This document shows positions 8,496 through 17,400 of a stretch of 64,000 bases of DNA, piece by piece. Positions within the stretch are counted from its first letter, which is position 1, and each line of letters starts with the position of its first letter. The notes under the pieces are model-generated. The model was not told where the DNA came from. It made no database searches and saw nothing but the letters and a program-made list of their open reading frames with translations. Location of the stretch: positions 248,001 to 312,000 of the forward strand of contig NZ_FNOH01000001.1 of the NCBI RefSeq assembly GCF_900106535.1. Direction: 5' to 3'. The position numbers were made by a program, and so were the translations under genes. Source of the DNA: Myxococcus xanthus (GTDB lineage: Bacteria > Myxococcota > Myxococcia > Myxococcales > Myxococcaceae).

Positions 8496-9122
8496 CTACC
8501 ACGCCCCCACCGCCAGCAGGCCCACCAGTCCCGCGTACAGGGGCACGTTGAGCGCCAGTGTCAGCCGGTTGATGCGGCGGAACCGGGCCTGCTCTTCGTC
8601 CGCGAACCAGATGCCGTCCTCGCCCGTGGTGCGGCCCTCCACGGCGTGGAAGAACAGGGCCGCGTAGGCGACCTCGACGAACAGGCTCACGAGCACCAGG
8701 CCCAGGAAGGCCAGGGCCCACAGGTCCTCGGGGCCGAGCACGCCCAGCCACCGCGCCCGGCCCCAGAACAGGCCGCCGAGCACCAGGGCGATGCACGCCA
8801 CGTCATGGGCCACGCCATACGGAGGCCGCCAGCGCTTCACGCCGTAGAGCAGGTACAGCTCCGCCACGCCTCGCAGCCACATGAAGGCGGCGAACGCGCC
8901 CAGCACGCCTCGCGCCTCCTCCGGCACCGCCACGTCCAGCGCCACCAGCGGGCACGCGAGGAACCACAGGAACACCGCGTAGAAGAGCCACGCCAGCTTG
9001 GGGCCGGAGATGCGTCCGCCTCGTGAGCCCTTCACATTCTGCGCGTGACGGAACCCGGCCGCCGCCACGATGCAGACAGCGGCCAGGATGGCGAGAAGGG
9101 CTCGGGTGTGCGGAGAGGGCAT
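8496..9122 (-). CDS. Multi-pass membrane protein of unknown function
   Basis: A 208-residue protein that I do not recognise. The start MPSPHTRALLAILAAVCIV is chosen because the first membrane segment begins there and the upstream open frame looks random. About five or six hydrophobic helices follow: LAWLFYAVFLWFLACPLV, GAFAAFMWLRGVAELYLLYG, VACIALVLGGLFWG, LWALAFLGLVLVSLFVEVAY and a C-terminal LALNVPLYAGLVGLLAV. Between the last two is a soluble acidic loop (TTGEDGIWFADEEQARFR). It is convergent with the Imm49 gene and divergent from the RnfD-ASPIC gene. Confidence 0.7.
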   Translation of the reverse strand: MPSPHTRALLAILAAVCIVAAAGFRHAQNVKGSRGGRISGPKLAWLFYAVFLWFLACPLVALDVAVPEEARGVLGAFAAFMWLRGVAELYLLYGVKRWRPPYGVAHDVACIALVLGGLFWGRARWLGVLGPEDLWALAFLGLVLVSLFVEVAYAALFFHAVEGRTTGEDGIWFADEEQARFRRINRLTLALNVPLYAGLVGLLAVGAW

Positions 9123-9297
9123 CGGAAACCGCGCGTGCTGAAGGACCTGTGCCCGGAGTTTGCAATGTCCCGGGCATGGCATGGATGCATGGACAGGAGG
9201 GGCTCTTGCAAGCCCTTGACCTGATTGGACAGGGCGCGCTCCACGGGGCACGCTCCGCACGCGCGCGGCGACGCGCTTCGGCGGGAGGCGGGCTTCC

Positions 9298-12165
9298 ATG
9301 AGCGTTGGTCCCGGGGTGAGCCCGGCTGCACAGGTGTACATCCCGCAACACACGGCGCCGCGCGTCGAGCGCTGGGGTTGGGTCTGGCCTCGTTGGAACG
9401 ACCCGCGCCTGCCCTTCGCCTTCCTGCTGACGCTCTACGGCGTGCTCGGCTTCACCTTTTTCGGCTTCAACCGCAGCCCGTGGCAGATGGCCGCCATCGT
9501 GGTGACGGGCAGCGTGCTGGACGTCGCGCTGGGTTGGGGGCTGAAGCGGCAGAAGGTCGTCCCCCTGAGCGCGTACATCTCCTGCTGCTCGCTGGCGCTG
9601 CTGCTCAACTACTCGCATTCGAGCTGGCTGCTCCTCCTCCCGGTGTGGTTCGCCATCGGCTCGAAGTACGTGCTCACCTTCCAGGGGCGCCACGTCTTCA
9701 ATCCGTCCATGTTCGGCGTGGCCATGTCGCTGCTCTTCACGCGCGAGCTCATCACCGCCGCGCCCGCCTACCAGTGGGCCAACGGAGAGGTGGCCCTCTC
9801 CGCCTTCATCCTCATGGCGGCGCTGGTGCTCTTCTTCTTCCGGGTGGGGCGCGGGTGGCTGGTGGTCAGCTTCCTCTTCTTCTACGCGCTCCAGACGGCG
9901 CTGCGCGCCTATGTGCTCCGGCACCACCTGCCTCCGGAGGTCCTCTTCCTCGGTACGCTGGGTGCGCCGTCGTTCTTCATCTTCGTCTTCTACATGCTCA
10001 CCGACCCGGCCACGTCTCCGGGCACGCGGCGCGGGCAGATACTGCTGGCGCTGGCGGTGACGCTGGTGGACCTGGTGCTGCACTTCAAGGAGAGCGTCTA
10101 CACGTTCTTCTATGCGGCCCTCACGTGCGCCACGGTCCGCTTCCTCTTCGTCCACGCGCGAGCCGCCTGGCAGCGCGGGTTGCGCGAGTCGCTGAGCACA
10201 CTGGTGTCCTCCGGCTGGCTGAAGCGCGCGGTGGTGGTGGGCGGGCTGGGAGGTCTCATGGTGGGTGGCTACACCCTGGCCGCCACGCCCGGAGTCCGGA
10301 CCTCGCCGCTGGACTTCCGCATGGAGCGCGTGGAGGCGCGGGCCGCGGGGCTCGACTCCACCATGGGCAACACGCTCGAGGAGTTGGACCCACGGCTGGG
10401 GCATGTCGCGAAGTGGCTGGTGGCGGTGGGGGATTCCGTCGCCGTGGGGGACTACGACGGGGATGGCCGGCCGGACCTGTTCCTCACGCACCCGCTGGCG
10501 CGGCCCGAGGACCACGCGATCCTCTATCGCAACCTCGGCGACCTCCGCTTCGAACGGGTGCCTGTTCCCGCGCTGGAGCGCTTCGCCACCCGCTACAAGG
10601 AAGAGGGCCTGCCGGGCGGCGGCACCTTCGTGGACTGGGATGGTGACGGCGACCTGGACCTCGCGGTGGCGGTGGCCTTCGGGCCCGTCCGGCTGCTGCG
10701 CAACACGTTGCGAGAGACGGGCACCGCGGGCTTCGAGGACGTGACGGAGGCCGCGGGCGTGACGGACCACGCGGTGAGCCTGGGCCTGACCTTCCTGGAC
10801 TATGACCGGGATGGGCACCTGGACCTCTTCGTGCTCAACGTGATGACCACGCACCTGCCGGGCTACGAGCCGCCGGTGCCGCTCAACCTCTTCCGGCTGC
10901 CCGAGCCCGAGCACGCAGAGGACCGCCGCATGTTCCGCTTCATGCACGACGGCTGGCACAACGCGGCCAACGGTGGGCTCAACGCGCTCTACCGGGGCCG
11001 GGGAGACGGCACCTTCGAGAAGGTGGACATCGCCGCGATGGGCATGCCGGAGACGCACTGGTCGCTGGCGGTGAGCACGGTGGACTTCAACCGCGACGGG
11101 TGGACGGACCTGTACGTGGCCAACGACTTCGGGCCGGACGACGTCTATCTCAACGAGGGCGGCAAGCACTTCCGCCGCGTGGCGGGTCGGCTCTTCGGCG
11201 AGATTGGAAAGGACACGTACAAGGGCATGAATGCCTCCGTGGCGGACTTCGACCGCAACGGCTGGTTGGACCTGTACGTCTCCAACGTTCACCACTCGCT
11301 CCAGGCGGAGGGCAGCCTGCTGTGGATGGTGGGCCCCGGGAAGGACGCCTTCACGCCGGAGTTCCGGGACGAGGCCACCTTCCGCGGCGCGCTCAACGAG
11401 CGGCGCTTCGGTTGGGGCGCGGCGGCGGGAGACCTGGACAACGACGGTTGGCCGGACCTGGTGCAGGCCAATGGCATGGTGGATGACCGCCTGGACGCGG
11501 CGCGGTGGCGCATCCCCGACGGCCAGCGCAAGGACTACTGGTACGTGAATCACAAGCTGATGCAGTCCGGCCCGGAGGTCCACACGTACGCGGACAAGTG
11601 GGGCGACATCCGGGGCCGCACCATCTACCCGAACGAGGCGCGTCGCGCGTACCTCAACCTGGGCGACGCGAAGCCCGGACACTTCGTGGACCTGGCGCGC
11701 GAGCTCGGGTTGGACGACCCGGACAACTCGCGAGGCGTGCTGCTCTCGGACATGGATGGGGATGGCGACCTGGACGCGCTCATCACCAATCAGCACGGGC
11801 CCGTGTCGCTGTATCGCAACACGCTGCGCTCAGAGGGGCGCCAGGATGCGCACTTCGTGGGCCTCACGTTGGTGGGCCACGGTGGGCGCACGCACCGGAG
11901 CGCGGTGGGCACCCGGGTTGTTGTCTCCTACGAGGAGGCGGGGAAGCGCGTGGAGCAGGTGCAGGAAGTCGGGTTGATGGGCGGCTTCTCCGCGGCGGCG
12001 GACGCGCGGCTGCATTTCGGGCTGGGCCGGTACACGGGGCTCGTGACGGCGCGGGTGCACTGGTACGGGGGCGACGTGCAGGAGGTGTCGCTGTCGTCGG
12101 ACCGCACGCATGAGCTTCGGCAGCCTCCTGACGCGGAGGTGTTGCAGGGGCGTGCCGGGCCATGA
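9298..12165 (+). CDS. RnfD/NqrB-like membrane domain fused to FG-GAP repeats and an ASPIC/UnbV domain
   Basis: 955 residues in two parts. Roughly residues 30-320 are a polytopic membrane region with family-like segments GRHVFNPSMFGVA and MLTDPATSPGTRRGQ, resembling RnfD/NqrB. I do not see the SGAT-type covalent flavin site. After a hydrophobic segment (VVVGGLGGLMVGGYTLA) comes an extracytoplasmic region with about seven calcium-binding FG-GAP/VCBS loops, such as DYDGDGRPDLF, DWDGDGDLDLA, DFNRDGWTDLY and DMDGDGDLDAL. It ends with an ASPIC/UnbV (CRTAC1-like) domain (VGTRVVVSYEEAG to GGDVQEVS). ATG 9298 has GGGAGG upstream. The next gene overlaps by 4 bases. Function unknown; an electron-linked surface or periplasmic sensor is speculation. 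Confidence 0.8.
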   Translation: MSVGPGVSPAAQVYIPQHTAPRVERWGWVWPRWNDPRLPFAFLLTLYGVLGFTFFGFNRSPWQMAAIVVTGSVLDVALGWGLKRQKVVPLSAYISCCSLALLLNYSHSSWLLLLPVWFAIGSKYVLTFQGRHVFNPSMFGVAMSLLFTRELITAAPAYQWANGEVALSAFILMAALVLFFFRVGRGWLVVSFLFFYALQTALRAYVLRHHLPPEVLFLGTLGAPSFFIFVFYMLTDPATSPGTRRGQILLALAVTLVDLVLHFKESVYTFFYAALTCATVRFLFVHARAAWQRGLRESLSTLVSSGWLKRAVVVGGLGGLMVGGYTLAATPGVRTSPLDFRMERVEARAAGLDSTMGNTLEELDPRLGHVAKWLVAVGDSVAVGDYDGDGRPDLFLTHPLARPEDHAILYRNLGDLRFERVPVPALERFATRYKEEGLPGGGTFVDWDGDGDLDLAVAVAFGPVRLLRNTLRETGTAGFEDVTEAAGVTDHAVSLGLTFLDYDRDGHLDLFVLNVMTTHLPGYEPPVPLNLFRLPEPEHAEDRRMFRFMHDGWHNAANGGLNALYRGRGDGTFEKVDIAAMGMPETHWSLAVSTVDFNRDGWTDLYVANDFGPDDVYLNEGGKHFRRVAGRLFGEIGKDTYKGMNASVADFDRNGWLDLYVSNVHHSLQAEGSLLWMVGPGKDAFTPEFRDEATFRGALNERRFGWGAAAGDLDNDGWPDLVQANGMVDDRLDAARWRIPDGQRKDYWYVNHKLMQSGPEVHTYADKWGDIRGRTIYPNEARRAYLNLGDAKPGHFVDLARELGLDDPDNSRGVLLSDMDGDGDLDALITNQHGPVSLYRNTLRSEGRQDAHFVGLTLVGHGGRTHRSAVGTRVVVSYEEAGKRVEQVQEVGLMGGFSAAADARLHFGLGRYTGLVTARVHWYGGDVQEVSLSSDRTHELRQPPDAEVLQGRAGP

Positions 12166-12935
12166 TGTCGCCGCTCAAGGGTTCGACGGTGCGGCGTGAT
12201 GCGCTCACGGAGGCGCAGCGTGGACAGATGCTGGCGCTAATGCAGCTCTGCTACACGGGCGTGTCGCCGGAGCGCTTCGCCGAGGACTTGGAGGCCAAGC
12301 AATACGTCATCCTCCTCCACACGCGGCGAGGCGGGGAGTTGGTGGGCTTCAGCACGCTGCGCGTCGCCGAGGAACTCGCGGGCGGGCAGCGGGTGGAGGT
12401 GGTGTATTCGGGCGACACGGTCATCCACCCCGACTGGTGGGGCCACAAGGTGTTGCAGGTGTGCTTCGGGCGCTTCGTGTTGTCGCGCAAGCTCCGCCAT
12501 CCCCTGCGTCCAGTGCACTGGCTGCTGTTGAGCGCCGGCTTCAAGACGTACCTGCTCGCGGTGAACTACTTCCCCAGGACGATGCCCCGGCGGGACTGGA
12601 CGCCGCCTCCCGGACGCGCCGACTTCCTTCACGCGCTGGCCGCCCGCTGGTTCGGCGCGCAGTACGACGCGTCGCGGGGCACGCTCCGTTTCCAGGGCGC
12701 GCACTATCGTGTGCGGGACGGCGTCGCGCCCATCGACCGCGCGGCGGCGTTGCACCCCGACATCGCCTTCTTCGCCGAGCGCAATCCGCGCCATGGCGAG
12801 GGCGAGGAGCTGGTGTGCCTGGTGGAGATTCGCTGGTGGGACCTCTTCCTGGCGCTGGGGCGGAGCGTGTCCGGACAGCTTCGCGGCTGGGCCCGGCGAG
12901 GGCTGCGGAACGCCGGTGTCCGCGTGGGGACATGA
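12162..12935 (+). CDS. GNAT-like acyltransferase, tentative
   Basis: 257 residues with no signal peptide. The central part resembles a GNAT fold: a strand pair (YVILLHTRRGGELVGFSTLR), then VEVVYSGDTVIHPDWWGHKVLQ, where an acyl-CoA loop would be expected, then a helical region. I see no textbook QxxGxG/A motif, so catalysis is uncertain. The ATG overlaps the stop of the RnfD-ASPIC gene, and the GH3 gene starts 7 bases after its end. It could acylate an intermediate used by the downstream GH3 and Rieske enzymes. Confidence 0.6.
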   Translation: MMSPLKGSTVRRDALTEAQRGQMLALMQLCYTGVSPERFAEDLEAKQYVILLHTRRGGELVGFSTLRVAEELAGGQRVEVVYSGDTVIHPDWWGHKVLQVCFGRFVLSRKLRHPLRPVHWLLLSAGFKTYLLAVNYFPRTMPRRDWTPPPGRADFLHALAARWFGAQYDASRGTLRFQGAHYRVRDGVAPIDRAAALHPDIAFFAERNPRHGEGEELVCLVEIRWWDLFLALGRSVSGQLRGWARRGLRNAGVRVGT

Positions 12936-12942
12936 GGCCGTC

Positions 12943-14610
12943 GTGAGTGCTTCCTCCCTGCCGCTGAGCGGCCTGCGGGCCGTGCTCGCTCCCTCCGCGC
13001 TGCGCTTCTACCGGGCCTTGCGCCATCCGGAGGCCGCGCAGGCGGTGTGTCTGCAGCGGGTGCTTCGTTCGGCCGTGGGCAGCGTGCAGGCGGAGCGCAT
13101 TCCTGGCTTCCACCGCATCAGCGACGCCCGTGACTTCCAGGCCGCCGTGCCGTGGGTGACCCCGGACGCGCTGACTCCGGACGTGGAGCGCATCGCCGCG
13201 GGCGAGGCCCGGGTGCTCACGCGTGAGCCGGTGCTGCGCTTCGAACTCTCTGGAGGCTCCTCGGGCGCCAGCAAGCGGGTGCCCATGACACGCGGCCTCC
13301 TGGCCGAGTTCCAGCGCGCCCTGGCCCCCATGCTCTTCGAGTTGCTCCACCGCCGGCCCGCGTTGCGCGAGGGCGCCAGCTACTGGTCCATCTCCCCACT
13401 GGCGCGAAAGCAGGTCCGCACGGCGGGCGGCATTCCCGTGGGCAGCGCGGAGGACAGCGCCTACTTCTCGCGCGTGCTGCGCCCCTTGCTGTCCCGCATC
13501 TTCGCGGTGCCCGGTGAGGTGGGGGCATTGCCGGATGTGGAGTCCTGCCGCTACGTGACGCTCTGGCATCTCGTCGCCCGCGAGGACCTGTCTCTCATCA
13601 GCGTGTGGAACCCCAGCTTTCTCACGCTCCTCATGGACGCGCTGGAGCGGCACGGGGAGCGACTGGCCGATGACCTGATGCGAGGGCACTGCCGGCCACC
13701 TGCGTCCGGCGCAGCGTACGATGAAGCCGCGACGCAAGCGGTGCTGGACCGGATGCGCTTCTCCCCGCGCCCGGAGCGGGCTTCGCTGCTGCGTGAGGTG
13801 CTGCGAGGTGGCTGGAGCGCCCGCGCGCTGTGGCCTCGATTGTCGCTTCTCAGCATGTGGACGGACGCACAGGCCGCCCACGCGCTTCCCGCCGCATGCC
13901 GCCGCTTTCCGGGCGTGGAGGTGCAGGGCAAGGGGCTGCTGGCCACGGAGGGCGTCGTCACCGTGCCCCTCTTCGATGCGCCCGCCCCCGTGCTCGCGGT
14001 GCGCAGCCACTTCTTCGAGTTCATCGACAGCGAGCAGCCCACCTCGCGACCTCGCCTCGCACACGAGCTGGAGCAGGGCCGCACGTACACGGTGCTGTTG
14101 TCCACCTCGGGTGGCCTGCTGCGCTACCGCCTGGGCGACCTGGTCCGCGTGGAGGGCTTCCAACACGCGACGCCCTGTCTTCGCTTCGTCGGCCGAGCGG
14201 ACGCCATTTGTGACCTGGTGGGCGAGAAGCTCGCCGGCACGCGCGTGGGGGCCGTGCTGGATGCCGTGCTTCCAGACTTCTTTGGCGGCGCGCGCCCCGG
14301 CTTCTCCATGCTGGCGCCCGAGTGGACTCCCGCGCCGTCCTACGTCTTGTTCCTGGAGACGGACGCCCCCGCTTCACGGCTCGCAGCCGCCGCGGAGGCC
14401 GTGGAGCACGCCCTCTGCGAGGGACACCACTACCGCTACGCGCGAGCCCTGGGACAACTCGGTCCGGTGCGTGCCGTGCGCGTGGCGGACGGGGCTCGCC
14501 GCTACGAGGCCCGCTGCGTCGCGCTGGGCCAGCGCGCGGGCGACATCAAGCCCGTGGACCTGCACCGCCTGACGGGCTGGTCGGACCATTTCTCCGGAGC
14601 CGCCACATGA
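12943..14610 (+). CDS. GH3-family acyl-adenylate amide synthetase
   Basis: About 555 residues. ATP-binding motifs of the GH3/firefly-luciferase superfamily are visible: SGGSSGASKRVPMTRG (phosphate loop), GLLATEGVVTVPLF, and YRLGDLVRVEGF, followed by FVGRADAICDLVGEKL. GH3 enzymes activate a carboxylic acid with ATP and join it to an amine or amino acid; the substrate here is unknown. The GTG at 12943 is supported by GAGG six bases upstream and lies just after the GNAT-like gene. The stop overlaps the Rieske gene's ATG, so translation is probably coupled. Bacterial GH3 homologs usually occur in small biosynthetic clusters. Confidence 0.85.
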   Translation: MSASSLPLSGLRAVLAPSALRFYRALRHPEAAQAVCLQRVLRSAVGSVQAERIPGFHRISDARDFQAAVPWVTPDALTPDVERIAAGEARVLTREPVLRFELSGGSSGASKRVPMTRGLLAEFQRALAPMLFELLHRRPALREGASYWSISPLARKQVRTAGGIPVGSAEDSAYFSRVLRPLLSRIFAVPGEVGALPDVESCRYVTLWHLVAREDLSLISVWNPSFLTLLMDALERHGERLADDLMRGHCRPPASGAAYDEAATQAVLDRMRFSPRPERASLLREVLRGGWSARALWPRLSLLSMWTDAQAAHALPAACRRFPGVEVQGKGLLATEGVVTVPLFDAPAPVLAVRSHFFEFIDSEQPTSRPRLAHELEQGRTYTVLLSTSGGLLRYRLGDLVRVEGFQHATPCLRFVGRADAICDLVGEKLAGTRVGAVLDAVLPDFFGGARPGFSMLAPEWTPAPSYVLFLETDAPASRLAAAAEAVEHALCEGHHYRYARALGQLGPVRAVRVADGARRYEARCVALGQRAGDIKPVDLHRLTGWSDHFSGAAT

Positions 14611-15788
14611 GACCGCCACTGCGTCTGCATTCGCGCGACACCTCGCCCGCCCCCAACGTGGACCTGGAAGCCGAAGCCGACCTCACGCGCTGTGGCGCGC
14701 TGAAGGACTTCTGGTACGTCGCGTGTCTCTCCACCGAGCTGAAGCCAGGCGAGCCCCTGGCGCGGACCCTCTTCGGCACGGGGGTGGTCCTCTTCCGTGA
14801 CGTACAGGGACAGCCCACCGCTCTCCGGGACCGGTGTCTGCACCGCAACGCGCGGCTGTCCCGGGGCGCGGTCTTCAATGGCCGCATCGGCTGCCCGTAT
14901 CACGGCTGGGTCTACGACGCGTCGGGCGCCGTGGTGGAGGTGCCCTCGTTGGGGCCTTCGCAGCGAAGCGAGTTGCTCGACGCCGACGCCTGCGCGCGGG
15001 AGGGACTGGCGACCGCGCCCTGCGCGCTGGGACGCCTGACGCGCTTTCCCACCCTGGAGCAGGACGGCCTTGTCTTCGTCTACATGGGCGGTGCCGAGCC
15101 CGCGCGGTCCGCGCCGTTCCGCGTGCCGTACTGGGACCAGGAGGGGTGGACCGTCTACTTCATGGTGACGCGCTTCCCGAACGGGGTGACGAACCTCGTC
15201 GAGAACTTCATGGACGTCCCGCACACGCTCTTCGTGCATCCGGGCTGGTTCCGCAGGCCCGCCAGCAAGCGAGTGCCGGCCACGGTGCGGCGCACGGCGG
15301 GCAGCGTGTTGGTGACGTACAAGCAGGCACAGGACACCGTCACGGGCCTGGGCCGGCTCTTCAATCCGCGCGGACTGCCGCTGCTCCACACGGACAAGTT
15401 CTACGTCCCCAATGTCACGCGCGTTGACTACCTCTGGGGCGAGCACGGCTTCGTCATCAACTCGCAGTGCACGCCCATCGGGCCCACGGACAGCCTCGTC
15501 TACACGGCCATCAGCTATCGGTTACCGGTGGATGTCCCCGGTGCGCTGGTGGGACGCGCCATGATGCCGCTGGTGCGGTGGTACACGCGGCAGGTCATCC
15601 AGCAGGACGTGGTCATCATGGACATCCAGCGCGAGGCCCTGCTGGACGGCCCGGGTGGAGGCGTCTACTCCGGCACGGAGGCGGACCTGCACCACGCCGA
15701 CATCGAGGCGTATCGCCGCTGGCTGCGGGAGGGCGGCCAGGGCTCGGGGCCCGAGGACGCCGAGCGCGACATGGCCTTCTGGATTTGA
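14607..15788 (+). CDS. Rieske non-haem iron oxygenase, alpha subunit type
   Basis: 393 residues. An N-terminal Rieske [2Fe-2S] domain has the two ligand pairs RCLHRNARL and CPYHGWVYD, about 20 residues apart. The catalytic domain carries NLVENFMDVPHTLFVH, the bridging Asp and two-His motif for mononuclear iron. Such enzymes use O2 and electrons from a reductase to hydroxylate, demethylate or desaturate small molecules. No ferredoxin or reductase gene lies nearby; the RnfD-like membrane protein at the head of the operon is a speculative electron source. The ATG overlaps the GH3 stop (ATGA). Confidence 0.9.
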   Translation: MRPPLRLHSRDTSPAPNVDLEAEADLTRCGALKDFWYVACLSTELKPGEPLARTLFGTGVVLFRDVQGQPTALRDRCLHRNARLSRGAVFNGRIGCPYHGWVYDASGAVVEVPSLGPSQRSELLDADACAREGLATAPCALGRLTRFPTLEQDGLVFVYMGGAEPARSAPFRVPYWDQEGWTVYFMVTRFPNGVTNLVENFMDVPHTLFVHPGWFRRPASKRVPATVRRTAGSVLVTYKQAQDTVTGLGRLFNPRGLPLLHTDKFYVPNVTRVDYLWGEHGFVINSQCTPIGPTDSLVYTAISYRLPVDVPGALVGRAMMPLVRWYTRQVIQQDVVIMDIQREALLDGPGGGVYSGTEADLHHADIEAYRRWLREGGQGSGPEDAERDMAFWI

Positions 15789-15798
15789 GTCCGCCGCG

Positions 15799-17232
15799 CT
15801 ACTGCGGACGGTAGGGCAACTCCACGATGAAGGTGGCGCCCTGGCCCAACTCGCTCTCCACGCGGAGGGTGCCGCCGTGCGCCACCACGACCTGGCGGGC
15901 CGCGTAGAGCCCCAGGCCCAGTCCTCCAAAGGCGCTCGAGGGAACGGCGCGTTCGAAGCGGTGGAAGATGCGCTCCTGGTGCTCGGGGGCAATGCCGATG
16001 CCGTGGTCTCTCACGATGATGCGCGCGTGGTCCGGTGCGCCGTCCACCCGCACCTCGATGGGACGGCCCCTGCCGTACTTGAAGGCATTGACCAGGAGGT
16101 TGCCCACCACCTGCTGAATCCGCAGCGGGTCCCATACGCCTTCGATAGGGACCTCCGCCATCAACTGGAGGGGACAGTCCGCCTCGGCCGCCGGAGTCAT
16201 GGCGCGGGTAACCGTGTCCCGGACGAGCCGCGACAGGTCGAGCGGCTCCATCATCAAGGGCACCTGGCCCTCGCCAATGCGGGAGACGTCGAGCAACCCG
16301 TCGATGTGCGTGGCGAGCCGCTCGGTATGGCGGATGGCCTTGTCCAGCCGCTCCAGCAGGCGTCCGCCACCATCCTTCCGCGCCGCCGCGGAGGGGAGTG
16401 ATTGGAGTTGGAGCTGGAGCGCGGTCAGGGGCGTCTTCAGCTCGTGACCGGCCAGGGCCAGGAATTCATCCCGGCGATGGAGGGCCTCGCGGAGGGCCTG
16501 CTCCGCCTGCTGCCGCTGCTTGACTTCCACCTCCAGTGCCTGGGCGCGCTGCTGGAGGAGACTGACCTCTCGCAGCCGTCCTTCCGTATCCGCGAGCCGT
16601 GTGTAGCGCTCGGTGGGAATGACGTGTGCGTGCGCCTTGCAGACATCGAGGAAGGGCCGCGCGTGCGCCGCCTGGCCGAAGTGGCCGATGGCGTAGGTGC
16701 ACAGGAGGGACAGGGGGTACAGCACGCTGAGGTCATTCCACAGTGCCTCCAGCTCCACCGCCACGTCCGGCATCCCATCCAGGCAGAGGACATCCACCAT
16801 CTCGCCGTAGGCGCGTACCTTGGCGCCGGGGCGCGAGGCCGCGAGGCTGTGCTCAATCACGGTGCCGATGACTTCGCGGAAGCGCTCCCAGTCCGGGCGT
16901 CCCCCCACCATGAAGCGCGCCAGTGTCTCACGGGCATCGAGCAGGGTGAGCTGCCCGCTCGCGATGGCCGCCGCGGTGTCCACGCCCGCGGCCACCAGCC
17001 GCGCGATGAGCTGCTGCCGGTGGCTCGCCTGGGCGATGATGATGAGCGGGTCTCCTCGTTCGAGCCCGCCCGTGATGTAGGCCTCGACGATGTCGATGAC
17101 GATTGCCTCGTCCTCATAGAACTGGACCGTGTGGGCATGCTCCAGGGGATACCCGACGGGTGTTTCGCTGGCGGGCTGCCGGTGGCTGCTCCCGAGAGCT
17201 GCGGCGTCGGATGGAGGCATCGTCCTCACCAT
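15799..17232 (-). CDS. MEDS-domain sensor histidine kinase
   Basis: About 477 residues with no membrane segment, so probably cytoplasmic. The N-terminal region (HTVQFYEDEAIVIDIVEAYI, then GDPLIIIAQASHR) is a MEDS/DcmR-type sensory domain. A coiled coil (RLREVSLLQQRAQALEVEVK) leads to a HisKA domain with FLALAGHELKTPLTAL, where the His is the phosphorylation site. A HATPase_c domain follows with NLLVNAFKYG, RDHGIGI, FHRFERA and GLGLGLYAAR. ATG 17232 is chosen over upstream codons that encode unconserved sequence. No response regulator is adjacent. It is convergent with the Rieske gene. Confidence 0.88.
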   Translation of the reverse strand: MVRTMPPSDAAALGSSHRQPASETPVGYPLEHAHTVQFYEDEAIVIDIVEAYITGGLERGDPLIIIAQASHRQQLIARLVAAGVDTAAAIASGQLTLLDARETLARFMVGGRPDWERFREVIGTVIEHSLAASRPGAKVRAYGEMVDVLCLDGMPDVAVELEALWNDLSVLYPLSLLCTYAIGHFGQAAHARPFLDVCKAHAHVIPTERYTRLADTEGRLREVSLLQQRAQALEVEVKQRQQAEQALREALHRRDEFLALAGHELKTPLTALQLQLQSLPSAAARKDGGGRLLERLDKAIRHTERLATHIDGLLDVSRIGEGQVPLMMEPLDLSRLVRDTVTRAMTPAAEADCPLQLMAEVPIEGVWDPLRIQQVVGNLLVNAFKYGRGRPIEVRVDGAPDHARIIVRDHGIGIAPEHQERIFHRFERAVPSSAFGGLGLGLYAARQVVVAHGGTLRVESELGQGATFIVELPYRPQ

Positions 17233-17400
17233 GTGCGTGGGCGCCTCATTATTCTGTCGGGGCCTTTCGACGCGGAACGACCCCCGGGGGCATTGGAGCG
17301 CACGGAAGCCGTCACTGGTGGGCTGGCGCGCTTGACTCGGGTTCACCGCACGGCCGCGGGACGCGCCCCCCTGCCACGGCCGCGCGTCCCTGAGTGTCAC

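Noticed and set aside
8803..11796. Long open minus-strand frame opposite the RnfD-ASPIC gene
   Set aside because: It is antisense to a gene with clear domains, and its translation is Arg/His/Glu-rich without any family motif, typical of GC-rich shadow frames.
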